From Panacagrimonas sp041603235 (lineage in GTDB: Bacteria > Pseudomonadota > Gammaproteobacteria > Nevskiales > Nevskiaceae), in NCBI GenBank assembly GCA_041603235.1, contig JBFIES010000004.1, positions 124,001 through 188,000 of the forward strand: a stretch of DNA of 64,000 nucleotides, in the 5' to 3' direction. Positions within the stretch are counted from its first letter, which is position 1; each line of letters opens with the position of its first letter. Shown here piece after piece: positions 17,801-26,452 of this stretch. The translations under genes and the position numbers were made by a program. The notes beneath the pieces are model-generated. The model worked only from the letters and a program-made list of their open reading frames with translations, was not told the origin of the DNA and ran no database searches.

Positions 17801-18318
17801 TGTTGGTGTTGTCCTTTGATGACATGCAAAAGTCTTTTCATTTTATGCGCTTAGCGGTTATGCCGCTGACCAAGAGTTCCAGAAACCGGAGTCAGGTAGC
17901 AGTGAGGTCAATGACAAGCGAGCCGGCAAGCCGACGCGCCGCAAGCTCGCAACATTTTTGTAAAAGTTGTCCTGAAAATTTCTGTGGCGGCCCGCTCCAA
18001 TAACCGGCCGAGCGTCCATTAACGATCATTGGGCGGCACTTTTGCCATCCGCGCACCTATTGAAAATCACAGGTTACAAGTGGGAAATCGCGTGTTCTAC
18101 TTGAGGTAAGAGGATATTCAGGAGGCTCTGATCGGGCGCGTCAATGTCTTAATGGAAAATCGACCCAGTGTCATATGGTCGTCTCCAGTAGGGAACCTTT
18201 TTATGTTATGTGTGGGACATAAAAACAGAGATGGTCGAGTTCAGGCGGTTGAGTTTTGTTTCAAGTAGCACCAGAAGCAGTTGCGTGGCGATTGAGCGCG
18301 AATGCGGGAGAGGCAGCA
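17801..18318. other. 518-base A+T-rich intergenic region with inverted repeats
   Basis: Divergent control region between the TpsB-like gene and the HD-GYP gene. It is clearly A+T-richer than its surroundings: I counted 24 of 60 G or C at 18061-18120 and 25 of 60 at 18181-18240. It contains TTTTTATG (18198-18205) and CATAAAAA (18218-18225), and nested inside them TTATGT-GTGGG-ACATAA (18206-18222). These look like an operator. No convincing -35/-10 pair was found. A 38-codon frame (18152-18268) has no ribosome-binding site and is not called. Confidence 0.5.
18206..18222. repeat. Palindromic operator-like site upstream of the HD-GYP gene
   Basis: Perfect 6-bp arms TTATGT and ACATAA around GTGGG. 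An overlapping outer pair TTTTTATG/CATAAAAA spans 18198-18225. The site lies about 95 bases before the HD-GYP start codon, in a place suited to a dimeric regulator. No T-run follows the stem, so it is not a terminator. Confidence 0.4.
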
Positions 18319-19893
18319 ATGGGCAATTCAGAGATTATTTCAGCGGCGCAGGCACGGGCAGGTGCGCCTGCGCGCAGCAATCAACCCTGGCGGGTTGCCG
18401 TTGCAGACCCAGATGAATCCGTGCACCGGAAGGTTGTCGAGGCGCTCTCAGGACTCAAGGTACTTGGACGCCAAATTCATATCAGCTGTGTTCGGTCGAG
18501 TCGTGAGCTGGTAGGGCACCTGGTTGATCAACCGGATACTGCTCTGGTGATCATGGATGCGATGTCGCAATTGAGCGATACGGGAATAGATGCGGCTGGA
18601 ACCATCCGTCACAACCTCAAGAACCGGCGTGTTCGGTTGGTCATGCTCAATTCGGCGGAAGCGGAGGTCCCGAATGCGGATATCATTACCCGCTACGACA
18701 TCAACGACATCCGCCACAAATCAGATTTGAGTCAGGGTCGTCTTTTCACACTGACCTACAGCAACCTGCTGCATTATCAAGAGCTGACGGTTGCCGAAGA
18801 AAATCGTGAGGGGCTGGAACGCATCGTCGATGCCTCCACCACCATTTTGCGGCGCAAGTTGCCCGAGCGGCTGGCCAAAGGCGCCTTGGAACTCCTGTGC
18901 AGCATCCTGGGAGTCGACCAGTACTGCGATAAGCCCGGATTTGAGGCTGTCATGCTGACCGGGCCGAATGATCCGGAGATGCGTCTGCTTGCTTCGCATG
19001 GTCGTCTCGCGAACGCCAATTCTGTCGATGATCTTCCTCTGGAATTGATGGCCAGTTTCTGCGCATTGCAGCCAGAGAGCGACGATGCGATTGTGGTTCG
19101 GGGCGACTCCCATCTCTACGCCCGCTTCTCCGGTGAATCGGACCTGGATATTTGTGTGTGGCTCAGATCAGATTCAGCTTTCAAGGAAATTGATTCTCAG
19201 GTCATCAATCTTTTCTGTCGCAACGTTGCGAATTCCCTGCATGCTGCCGATGTTCATCAGTCATTGAGCAAGACGCAGAACGGCCTGATCCTGATGCTCA
19301 GTGAGGCAATTGAAAGGCGCTCACTGGAAACCGGCAATCATGTTCGCAGAGTGGGCGAGTACTCGCGCTTGCTGGGACTCCTGTACGGACTGGATGAGGC
19401 TGAAGCCGACATTCTGTTGATTGGAGCGGCCCTTCACGATGCAGGAAAGGTAGCCATCCCAGACGCCATTCTCAACAAGCCTGGAAAGCTCACCGATAAA
19501 GAGCGCGCCATCATGCAGACGCATGCGGAAATCGGCGGCAGAATGTTTGAGAAGCAGGATCTCCCGGTCCTGCGTGCAGCAATGATCATTGCCGTTCAGC
19601 ACCACGAGAAATGGGATGGTACCGGTTATCCCAACGGTCTGGCGGGTGAGAACATTCATCTTTACGGACGCATCGCTGGTCTGGCCGATGTCTTTGACGC
19701 CTTGGGGAGCCATCGTTGCTACAAGCGCGCCTGGCCCATCGAGAAAACACTGGCGCTGTTGCGCGCCGAACGTGGAAAGCACTTCGATCCGATGCTAATT
19801 GATCTGTTTCTGGAGCATCTGCCGAAGTTCCTGGAAATTCGCGATCGCTTCATCGATCCGCCCATAGAGGAAATGCTCTGCAATCTGCCGTAA
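18319..19893 (+). CDS. Response regulator with receiver, DUF3369 and HD-GYP domains
   Basis: Predicted cyclic-di-GMP phosphodiesterase of 524 residues. The receiver-like domain (about residues 25-160) has an acidic pair in VADPDES and a likely phospho-acceptor in LVIMDAMS. The middle region matches DUF3369, including the RYDINDIRHKSDL lead-in. The HD-GYP domain has LHDAGK (His373-Asp374), HHE (428-430) and DGTGYP (433-438), so the catalytic and metal residues are present. The start at 18319 is set by GGGAGAGG at 18306-18313; an ATG 63 bases earlier lacks such a site. A strong terminator follows. No partner histidine kinase is adjacent. Confidence 0.93.
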   Translation: MGNSEIISAAQARAGAPARSNQPWRVAVADPDESVHRKVVEALSGLKVLGRQIHISCVRSSRELVGHLVDQPDTALVIMDAMSQLSDTGIDAAGTIRHNLKNRRVRLVMLNSAEAEVPNADIITRYDINDIRHKSDLSQGRLFTLTYSNLLHYQELTVAEENREGLERIVDASTTILRRKLPERLAKGALELLCSILGVDQYCDKPGFEAVMLTGPNDPEMRLLASHGRLANANSVDDLPLELMASFCALQPESDDAIVVRGDSHLYARFSGESDLDICVWLRSDSAFKEIDSQVINLFCRNVANSLHAADVHQSLSKTQNGLILMLSEAIERRSLETGNHVRRVGEYSRLLGLLYGLDEAEADILLIGAALHDAGKVAIPDAILNKPGKLTDKERAIMQTHAEIGGRMFEKQDLPVLRAAMIIAVQHHEKWDGTGYPNGLAGENIHLYGRIAGLADVFDALGSHRCYKRAWPIEKTLALLRAERGKHFDPMLIDLFLEHLPKFLEIRDRFIDPPIEEMLCNLP

Positions 19894-19916
19894 GGCTCCT
19901 TAGTCGACAGCAACGA

Positions 19917-19955
19917 TGCCGCAGAGAGAAGACACCTCTGCGGCAATAGCTTTTT
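19917..19955 (+). terminator. Intrinsic terminator after the HD-GYP gene
   Basis: A perfect 10-bp stem TGCCGCAGAG (19917-19926) and CTCTGCGGCA (19936-19945) with a 9-base loop is followed after five bases by TTTTT (19951-19955). It separates the HD-GYP gene from the TonB-system operon, which therefore needs its own promoter in the 60 bases before 20018. Confidence 0.85.
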
Positions 19956-20017
19956 GATGGGCACTCTAGGCAAGATGGGTGCGTATTCAATTAGCGCGTC
20001 GAGGGGGAATTCTGCCG

Positions 20018-20782
20018 ATGGGTGCGAAGCCGGGAACGAGTTTTCTGCTCTTGCTGTTGTTGTCATTGGCCGGTCCGGCGTTTGCGCAGAACAGTGCCGT
20101 GGGCAAGGCGATCGACGCAACCGTCGATCGTAGCGAGGCAGCGGTGGTGTCCCAGAAGCGCATCGATCGACTGGACGATCAGACGCGCGCGATGCTCGAG
20201 AAGTTTCGTGCAGCAAGCTGGCAGGCGCAGCAACTCTCGGTTTACGCCGACCAGCTTGATGAACTGGTCGCAGCGCAGGATCAGGAACGCGAATCCATTG
20301 CGCGGCAGCTTGAAGCCCAGCAAGAGACTGAGCAGGAATTGCTGCCGCTGATGCTACGCATGATGGCAAAGCTGGAAACCTTCATTGAACTGGATTTGCC
20401 TTTCCTGCAAGAGGAGCGCAAGCAGCGCCTGGCTTCCCTGAAGGCACTGATGGGTGATCCTGAGGCGAGCATTGCGCAACGCTTCAAACGAATTTTGGAA
20501 GCGCTGCAGATTGAAGCGGAGTACGGCCGCACACTTGGAGCGGAGCGAACTCAGGTCGACGGCAAAAGTGTTGATGTCTTCCGACTGGGTCGGGTTGCCA
20601 TGTACTCCTTGTCTGCCGATGGTCGCGAGGCCCGCATCTGGCAGCCACAAGACAAGCTCTGGAAACCCTTGCCACACCAGTATGTCAGTCAGGTCAGGGA
20701 CGGGCTGCGCATGGCACGCGAATATGCAGCGCCCGACTTGCTGGAGTTGCCGGTGCCGGTTGGCAGTGGGGTGACTCCATGA
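20018..20782 (+). CDS. DUF3450 family periplasmic coiled-coil protein (TonB system)
   Basis: A 254-residue protein with a clear signal peptide (SFLLLLLLSLAGPAFAQ, cleavage after Ala-Gln or just before). It is then mostly helical and Gln/Glu-rich, as expected for DUF3450, whose members sit first in dedicated ExbB-ExbB-ExbD-TonB operons. The C-terminal third holds a compact part with RLGRVAMYSLSADG. In the best-studied relatives (Vibrio TonB2 accessory proteins, TtpC-linked loci) such genes support energy coupling to particular outer-membrane receptors. The start at 20018 is preferred over 19979 because GGGGGAA lies before it and the signal peptide begins here. It overlaps the next gene by 4 bp (ATGA). 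Confidence 0.88.
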   Translation: MGAKPGTSFLLLLLLSLAGPAFAQNSAVGKAIDATVDRSEAAVVSQKRIDRLDDQTRAMLEKFRAASWQAQQLSVYADQLDELVAAQDQERESIARQLEAQQETEQELLPLMLRMMAKLETFIELDLPFLQEERKQRLASLKALMGDPEASIAQRFKRILEALQIEAEYGRTLGAERTQVDGKSVDVFRLGRVAMYSLSADGREARIWQPQDKLWKPLPHQYVSQVRDGLRMAREYAAPDLLELPVPVGSGVTP

Positions 20783-22149
20783 AGCGGCACTCCAGTTGGC
20801 GGCGAATCTGGATCATCGTATTGAGCATGGCGGTGCTATCGGGTCTCAGCCCGAGCCTGTTGCGGGCGCAGACCAACATGGACGAGTTGCTCTCGCAGAT
20901 TCAGGACGGTGCGCGCAGTTCGGCGCAGCTCAACGCCGACCGTGAGCGTCGATTCCTTGCAGACAAGAATGCCCAGGCCAAAGAGCTGGCCCGGGTCGAG
21001 GCAGAGCGAAACGAGGCGAAGAAGCGAGCTGATGCAGCAAAGGCTAAATTTGCCCGGGGTCAGGCTGAGATTGCAGCGCTGAAGGAACAGCTGAAGCAAC
21101 AGGTGGGCGAGTCAGCTGAGATTTACTCTGCCATAGCAGAAGCCGCTGGAGATTTACGTCAGCAGGCATCGACGTCCTGGGTCAGCGCGCAGTTTCCGGA
21201 GCGCATCGCACTGCTTGATGAATTGTCTCGGGCCAGCGAGCTGCCCGACATCAGTGATATCGAATCGCTCTGGTTCATGTACGCCCAGGAGGCTGCTGAA
21301 AGCGGTCGTGTCAGGGCTTTCGACGCAAACGTCATCAGCGATCAGGGCGACACTGCGCCGGCCAAGGTCACGCGAATCGGGGCATTCAATGCGTTTACCG
21401 ATATGGGCTATCTGAGGCTTGAGCCTGACAGCAAGGAACTCGCCATCATCGCCCGACAGCCTGATGTGGCGAAGCGTCATGCGAGCACATTCTTTGAGCA
21501 GGATTCAGAAATCCGTGCGGCGCTGATTGATCCGTCCCTGGGGGACCTGTTGCAGCTGATTTCGCAGCGACCCACCTTGATGGATCGCGTGCATCAAGGT
21601 GGCGAAGTGGGCTACGTCATCATCGCCATCGGCATCTTTGGTGCAGTGCTCGCGATCTATCAGTTGATCTATCTGATGGGTGTGGGCACCAGAGTTCGTC
21701 GCCAGTTGGCTGACGTGAGTCAGGCGAATCAGAACAATCCACTGGGGAGAGTTCTTTCGAGTCTTTCTGACAACCCACACGAGCAAGACCCGGAGGTGCT
21801 TGAGACGCGATTGTCTGAGGCGGTGCTAAGGGAAACGCCCAAGCTCGAACGGTTTCAGTCCCTCCTGCGCATGATCGTTGCGGCCGGACCACTGCTGGGT
21901 CTTCTCGGTACGGTTGTGGGCATGATCATCACCTTTCAGGTCATTACCGAGGTCGGCGCAGGCGACCCGAGACTGATGGCCGGCGGCATATCGCGCGCCA
22001 TGATTGCGACGGTTCTAGGCCTGGGTATTGCGATACCCCTGCTGTTCGCCAACAGTTTCCTGATGGCGCGTTCCCGCGTGCTGACACAGATTCTGGACGA
22101 GCAGGCCGCCGGCTTGCTGGCCCAGAAGCTTGAGTCAAGGAAAGCCTAG
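20779..22149 (+). CDS. Long MotA/TolQ/ExbB-family proton channel with periplasmic coiled coil (TtpC-like)
   Basis: A 456-residue protein. A signal peptide (to about residue 31) leads into a coiled coil rich in Ala, Lys and Glu (residues 40-120) and a further periplasmic region. The ExbB-like channel starts near residue 275: a first helix (VGYVIIAIGIFGAVLAIYQLIYLMG), then the conserved GPLLGLLGTVVGMI and AGGISRAMIATVLGLGIAIPLLF helices. This layout matches the TtpC-type ExbB with an N-terminal extension found in TonB2-like systems. It works in the inner membrane with the second ExbB, ExbD and TonB encoded next. Confidence 0.92.
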   Translation: MKRHSSWRRIWIIVLSMAVLSGLSPSLLRAQTNMDELLSQIQDGARSSAQLNADRERRFLADKNAQAKELARVEAERNEAKKRADAAKAKFARGQAEIAALKEQLKQQVGESAEIYSAIAEAAGDLRQQASTSWVSAQFPERIALLDELSRASELPDISDIESLWFMYAQEAAESGRVRAFDANVISDQGDTAPAKVTRIGAFNAFTDMGYLRLEPDSKELAIIARQPDVAKRHASTFFEQDSEIRAALIDPSLGDLLQLISQRPTLMDRVHQGGEVGYVIIAIGIFGAVLAIYQLIYLMGVGTRVRRQLADVSQANQNNPLGRVLSSLSDNPHEQDPEVLETRLSEAVLRETPKLERFQSLLRMIVAAGPLLGLLGTVVGMIITFQVITEVGAGDPRLMAGGISRAMIATVLGLGIAIPLLFANSFLMARSRVLTQILDEQAAGLLAQKLESRKA

Positions 22150-22151
22150 CG

Positions 22152-22691
22152 ATGCTCGAGTTGTTTTTCGGGCAATACGATTCGCTGATCGACTTCCTCG
22201 ACTCAGGCGGTTGGGTGACGCGCTGGATATTGCTTGCATGCGCCATTCTGGTGACGGTGATTCTCGAGCGGCTCTGGTATCTGTGGCGCGTCTACCCGCG
22301 CGTACGTGCCCAGGCTTTGTCGCAATGGAATTCGCGTGAAGAAAAGCAATCCTGGGCAGCGCAGCGCATACGAGACGCGTTGATTTCGCAGCTTCGCGTA
22401 GGTCTGGAATCAGGGCTGCCGATCATTCGCGTGATGGTGCCCATGGCACCCCTGCTCGGGCTGATGGGAACGGTCATGGGCATGCTGCAGGTTTTTGATG
22501 CAGTGGCTTTCTCCGGCGGAAACGATACCCGCGCGATGGCAGGGGGTATCTCACACGCCATGATCGCCACGATGTCCGGGTTGGTGGTGAGCGTGATTGG
22601 ATTGTTTTTCAGTAACCTGATTGGCGGGCGTATTCGTGCCGAATCCGATCGCTTGCCCGATCTGCTTGGGCCAGCGAAGGAGTCGTCGTGA
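22152..22691 (+). CDS. exbB: ExbB-type proton channel
   Basis: A 179-residue inner-membrane protein of normal ExbB length. Its first helix is WILLACAILVTVILERLWYLW, followed by the conserved pair APLLGLMGTVMGMLQVF and GGISHAMIATMSGLVVSVIGLFF. It forms the proton-driven motor with ExbD. It starts two bases after the stop of the long ExbB gene, and its stop overlaps exbD. Two ExbB genes in one operon is the normal state for this dedicated TonB-system type. Confidence 0.94.
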   Translation: MLELFFGQYDSLIDFLDSGGWVTRWILLACAILVTVILERLWYLWRVYPRVRAQALSQWNSREEKQSWAAQRIRDALISQLRVGLESGLPIIRVMVPMAPLLGLMGTVMGMLQVFDAVAFSGGNDTRAMAGGISHAMIATMSGLVVSVIGLFFSNLIGGRIRAESDRLPDLLGPAKESS

Positions 22692-23092
22692 AATTTCGAC
22701 GTCACAATCCGCCACCGGAAGAGACGGGCATTGACCTCGCGCCCATGCTCGACTTCGTGATGAATCTGCTGATCTTTTTCATCATTGCTGCTGCATTCGT
22801 GCAGGAATCCGGAATCAGGGTGAACAAGCCTTCTGCCGAGACGGCAAAGGAAGAAGACAAGACCAGCATCCTGGTGGCCATTTCCGCCGACAATGAAATC
22901 TGGATGAATCGCGAGCGCGTGGATATTCGTCGACTGCGCAGTGCCATCGAACGCATCAGTCGTGACAAACCCAAGGCCATTGTCCTGATTCAGGCTGACC
23001 AGGACGCGCGCGCCGGTTTGATGGTGGAAGTCATGGATCAGGCGAGGCTCGCCGGTGTTCCGGATGTGTCGATTGCGGCGGTACCAAAGTGA
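22688..23092 (+). CDS. exbD: ExbD-type biopolymer transport protein
   Basis: A 134-residue protein with one membrane helix (LDFVMNLLIFFIIAAAFV) led by the conserved proton-path aspartate in LAPMLD, and a periplasmic domain (ILVAISADNEIWMNRERV). The start is GTG, overlapping the exbB stop by 4 bp. It pairs with the two ExbB proteins to energise TonB. It ends with a 4-bp overlap into tonB. Confidence 0.95.
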   Translation: MKFRRHNPPPEETGIDLAPMLDFVMNLLIFFIIAAAFVQESGIRVNKPSAETAKEEDKTSILVAISADNEIWMNRERVDIRRLRSAIERISRDKPKAIVLIQADQDARAGLMVEVMDQARLAGVPDVSIAAVPK

Positions 23093-23814
23093 ACGCGGTA
23101 GCTGCCGGCTCCGGCCTCACTCGCTGGCTGCTGACGCCAATAGCCGGCCTGATCATTACCGCCCTGTTGTTTCTGGCTTTGGGCTACATCATTCGAGGGC
23201 CGCAACACCAGGTGTTTGAACGTCCGACGATTGTCGAAAACGTGCGTCTGGCCAAAGTGGAACCCGATACTGAGGAAGCCCCCGATCCGATCAAGGTTCT
23301 GGAAAATTCGCCGCCGCCACCGCCGAGTGCACCACCGGCACTGGGCCGCCCGGATCTCCCCGCGCTGGAGATTCCCAGTATCGCGATCGAACCGGTGGAA
23401 GTGTCGAATATCTCAGTGCCAATCGCCCTGGGTGCCAGCGGACTATCCCTGGGCAGTACGGGCCGCTTTTCCGGTTTCGGTAGTGGCGGAACCGGCAATG
23501 GCGCGGGTACCGGCGGAAGCGGAACTGGCGGCGGTTGGGACGGAAAGCCTCTGGTTCCACTTTCCACCGCACGGCCGCAGATGCCGCAATGGGCTTGCGA
23601 CAAGAAGCTTGATGGGTGGGTGGAAGCCATCTTCACGGTGATGCCAAGCGGGCGCGTACAGCAAGTCCGGATTGTCGATGCGCAGCCGCGGGGTGTGTTC
23701 GAAGCAGCTGCAATTGAAAGTATTTCCAACTGGATTTATGCCCAGACCAAAAAGGCGGCAGAGGTCAAGCAGCGCGTCGAAATGAACCACGAAGACTGCG
23801 CCTACAACTGGTGA
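23089..23814 (+). CDS. tonB: TonB energy transducer
   Basis: A 241-residue protein with the classic layout: a membrane anchor (residues 10-35), a short proline stretch (PPPPPSAPP), a Gly/Thr-rich flexible linker (about residues 124-148) and a C-terminal TonB domain (DGWVEAIFTVMPSGRVQQV, then FEAAAIESISNWIY). The Gly-rich linker replaces much of the usual Pro/Lys spacer. The start is GTG with a 4-bp overlap. No TonB-dependent receptor is encoded in the window, so its partner must be elsewhere. The next gene starts at its stop. Confidence 0.93.
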   Translation: MNAVAAGSGLTRWLLTPIAGLIITALLFLALGYIIRGPQHQVFERPTIVENVRLAKVEPDTEEAPDPIKVLENSPPPPPSAPPALGRPDLPALEIPSIAIEPVEVSNISVPIALGASGLSLGSTGRFSGFGSGGTGNGAGTGGSGTGGGWDGKPLVPLSTARPQMPQWACDKKLDGWVEAIFTVMPSGRVQQVRIVDAQPRGVFEAAAIESISNWIYAQTKKAAEVKQRVEMNHEDCAYNW

Positions 23815-26435
23815 TGCGCAGTTTGTTTCATCGAATGCGCTTGCTGGGTAACGCTCGCATATTGCGTGTCGTTGCGATGGCCACGCTGAAAGTGCAGGCA
23901 GCGTTTCTGCTTGCAAGCAATCTTGCGCAGGCTGAACAGTACCGAAGTGAAGTGCGGGAGATTGCGCCGCCGCCTGAGCAGCAGGCTTCCAGCGATCCCG
24001 CGACGCTGCTCAAGTCCACCCGCGACCCCTATGCACGGGCGTTGCTGCTACGGGATATGGCCGCTACTGCTGCCGCCAACAAGGACTACGCCAAGGCGCA
24101 GACATATCTTCAGCAGGCGCTTGCGACCAAGGCCTTGTCTGGCCCGGCGGTAGAATTGATGCAGAAAGACCTTGCGGCACTGGCACTGGCCACCGGAGAT
24201 CTGAAAAGTCAGCGACCACAGCTCGAGGCATTGGTGGCATCGGGCCATGCCACCGCGCAGGTGCGGGTCGCGCTCGGCGCTGCCTATTTGCAGGAGAAGC
24301 GTTATCGCGACGCCATTCCGCATCTGCTCAGGGGTATTGAAGAATCCGGTGCCCCGGAACGAAGCTGGCGGCAGGCGCTGGTATCGGCTTATGTCGGCGC
24401 TGGTGAGGATCGCAAGGCGGCCGGTTTGCTGGAGCGTCTGCTGCGCGACGAGCCCGCTGACGACAAGGGATGGCTTCAGTTGTCCGCCCTTTACCTGAAG
24501 TCGGGTGAGAAACTGCGCGCACAGGCCACCATGGAAATTGCGGAGCAACTCGGATACCTGACGACGGTGGAACAGCGTCTGGGCCTGATCAGCCTGACGG
24601 GTCAGATTGGGGCGCCGTTTGAGGCAGCCTCTGTTCTGCAGGGCTGGATGAAGCGCCAGTTAATACCAGAGGGGCTGGCCAATCAGCAGTTGTTGGCGGC
24701 CCTGTGGGTACGCGCACGTGAACCGCAGCTGGCGCTGAAGGTTCTGAACACGATTGCAGCTGCCCGACCCAGTCGCGGCGTTTATGAGCAGATGGCGCAA
24801 CTCCATCTCGAGCTGGAGGATTACACGCGTGCATCGCAAGCGCTGTCGCAGGCGCTCGATCTCGGAAAACCCAGCGGCGAGCTGCTGATGAGTCTGGGGC
24901 TCGCGCGTTATCAATTGGCAGACGTAGAAGGTGCATCGAGAGCCTTTTCCCGAGCTGCGGAGTTTGCATCTCAGAAGAAGCTGGCCTCCGATTGGCTGCG
25001 TTATCTGGAGTCTGGTCGTGCCCGCGAACAGGCCCTGGCGGCGGCTGCTCAGGCGCAGCGACGGCAAGCCAGTGAAGTTGCGCTGAGTGACCGAATGCTG
25101 GAGCGGGGCATGTGCTTGGCTGACACAGCGCCAGAGGGCGTCAGCGATGATGGCTTGGACAGGAAAGTGGCTTCTTCACTGACGCCCGTTGGAGCAGAGC
25201 AGAGTGCAAATGCAGACGGCAGCATCCCTGCCTGGACTGGCGGAATTCTACCGTCGCAGTGGCCGGTGAAATTTCGCAAAGGCGCGCATCTGGAAAATCC
25301 CTATGCAGCGGACAAGCCCCTGTTCACCATCACTGCCAACAATGTGGATCGCTACAAGGACAGATTGTCCAAGGGGCATCGTGAGTTGATCAGGCAGCGG
25401 CCGGGTTATCGATTGCCGGTGTATCCGTCGCGCCGGAGCGTGTCCTATCCATCTCAAATCTATGCGTCCACGCAGGCCAATATCGGCACTGCCAAGTTGC
25501 GTGGGTCGGACTGGCTGGAGGGGGCAAAGCTGGGCTTTCCGTTTCCAAAGCCGGACTCGGGTGTGGAGGTGATGTGGAACCATCGTGTTCGCTATCGCGG
25601 CGACTCGGCAGAGTTTCAGAGCCGACAGATGGTGGTCAGCGCTCGCGGTGAAAAAGGAGTTGAGGTGACTCTGCAGGAACGGGCCTGGTTTCGATACGGC
25701 AACGTCAGCAACCCGGCCAATATCCTCAAGCAGCCGGTGCTGTTGTACTACCTGCTGCGCTATAGCGGCATCGGTTTGAACAATTTTGTCGCGCTGGTGC
25801 ACGAGACAGCCAACTCCGAAGAAAGGCCACGCGCCGTGTGGGTTGCGCCACCGGGTGCCCGGAAACTGTTTCGCATTCCGGCGGTGGGTTATGACCAGCC
25901 TTATCCGGGGACCGAGGGCATGTATTTCCTCGACATGGTGGATATGTACAACGGGGCCTTTGATCGTTATGTCTGGACCCTGAAGGGCAAGCGGGAAATA
26001 TACGTGCCCTACAACAGCTATCGCATTTCCAGTCCTGCACGCCGCTACGACACCTTATTGCAGGATCGCTTCCTGAACCCTGACGATGCTCGCTACGAGT
26101 TGCATCGTGTCTGGGTGGTCGAGGCCAACGAGCGAGGTGGAAAGCGGCATAGCTTTGGCGTGCGCAGGTTCTATGTGGACGAAGATTCCTGGAATGTCTT
26201 GCTGGTTGAAAACCACGACCGCAAGGGAAAGCTATGGCGCTTCCAGGAAGGGCATCTGCTGCCGCAGTACGACATACAGGCGGCCAACTGTCTGCCGGTG
26301 GTCACTTACGATTTGCAGGATGGTCGCTACTTCGTCAATCGTCTGATTGCGGAGGAGCCGCCGGGAAGCTACAGCCTGCCGATGACCAAGAATGAATTCG
26401 CACCGGCAGCAGTCAAGGCGCGTTACTTGCGCTAG
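23814..26435 (+). CDS. TPR repeat protein fused to DUF1329
   Basis: An 873-residue exported protein. The signal peptide ends near AFLLASNLAQA. Residues about 50-420 are helical TPR-like repeats, for example DYAKAQTYLQQALATK, RYRDAIPHLLRGIEE and DYTRASQALSQALDLG. Residues about 454-873 match DUF1329: SLTPVGAEQSANADGSIPAW, then YPSQIYASTQANIG and a long Tyr-rich region ending PMTKNEFAPAAVKARYL. DUF1329 usually stands alone, often beside a DUF1302 outer-membrane protein, and is thought to have a LolA/LolB-like lipid-carrier fold. A TPR protein usually closes TonB operons of this type, so the gene joins two families. The junction at about 25075-25175 is in frame with no sign of a sequencing slip. 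The ATG overlaps the tonB stop (TGATG). The role is unknown, possibly passing hydrophobic cargo across the periplasm. Confidence 0.87.
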   Translation: MRSLFHRMRLLGNARILRVVAMATLKVQAAFLLASNLAQAEQYRSEVREIAPPPEQQASSDPATLLKSTRDPYARALLLRDMAATAAANKDYAKAQTYLQQALATKALSGPAVELMQKDLAALALATGDLKSQRPQLEALVASGHATAQVRVALGAAYLQEKRYRDAIPHLLRGIEESGAPERSWRQALVSAYVGAGEDRKAAGLLERLLRDEPADDKGWLQLSALYLKSGEKLRAQATMEIAEQLGYLTTVEQRLGLISLTGQIGAPFEAASVLQGWMKRQLIPEGLANQQLLAALWVRAREPQLALKVLNTIAAARPSRGVYEQMAQLHLELEDYTRASQALSQALDLGKPSGELLMSLGLARYQLADVEGASRAFSRAAEFASQKKLASDWLRYLESGRAREQALAAAAQAQRRQASEVALSDRMLERGMCLADTAPEGVSDDGLDRKVASSLTPVGAEQSANADGSIPAWTGGILPSQWPVKFRKGAHLENPYAADKPLFTITANNVDRYKDRLSKGHRELIRQRPGYRLPVYPSRRSVSYPSQIYASTQANIGTAKLRGSDWLEGAKLGFPFPKPDSGVEVMWNHRVRYRGDSAEFQSRQMVVSARGEKGVEVTLQERAWFRYGNVSNPANILKQPVLLYYLLRYSGIGLNNFVALVHETANSEERPRAVWVAPPGARKLFRIPAVGYDQPYPGTEGMYFLDMVDMYNGAFDRYVWTLKGKREIYVPYNSYRISSPARRYDTLLQDRFLNPDDARYELHRVWVVEANERGGKRHSFGVRRFYVDEDSWNVLLVENHDRKGKLWRFQEGHLLPQYDIQAANCLPVVTYDLQDGRYFVNRLIAEEPPGSYSLPMTKNEFAPAAVKARYLR

Positions 26436-26452
26436 CCAAATCGCAGCAAGGC

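Noticed and set aside
18030..18048. A sigma-54 (-24/-12) promoter around GGCAC...TTGC
   Set aside because: The spacing between the two elements is too short (2 bases instead of 5).
18152..18268. A 38-codon frame in the A+T-rich gap before the HD-GYP gene
   Set aside because: It has no ribosome-binding site before the ATG, no recognisable sequence, and it overlaps the inverted repeat.
20018..23814. A Tol-Pal system
   Set aside because: ExbB and ExbD resemble TolQ and TolR, but no TolA, TolB or Pal genes are present. A DUF3450 gene and a real TonB C-terminal domain show a TonB system instead.
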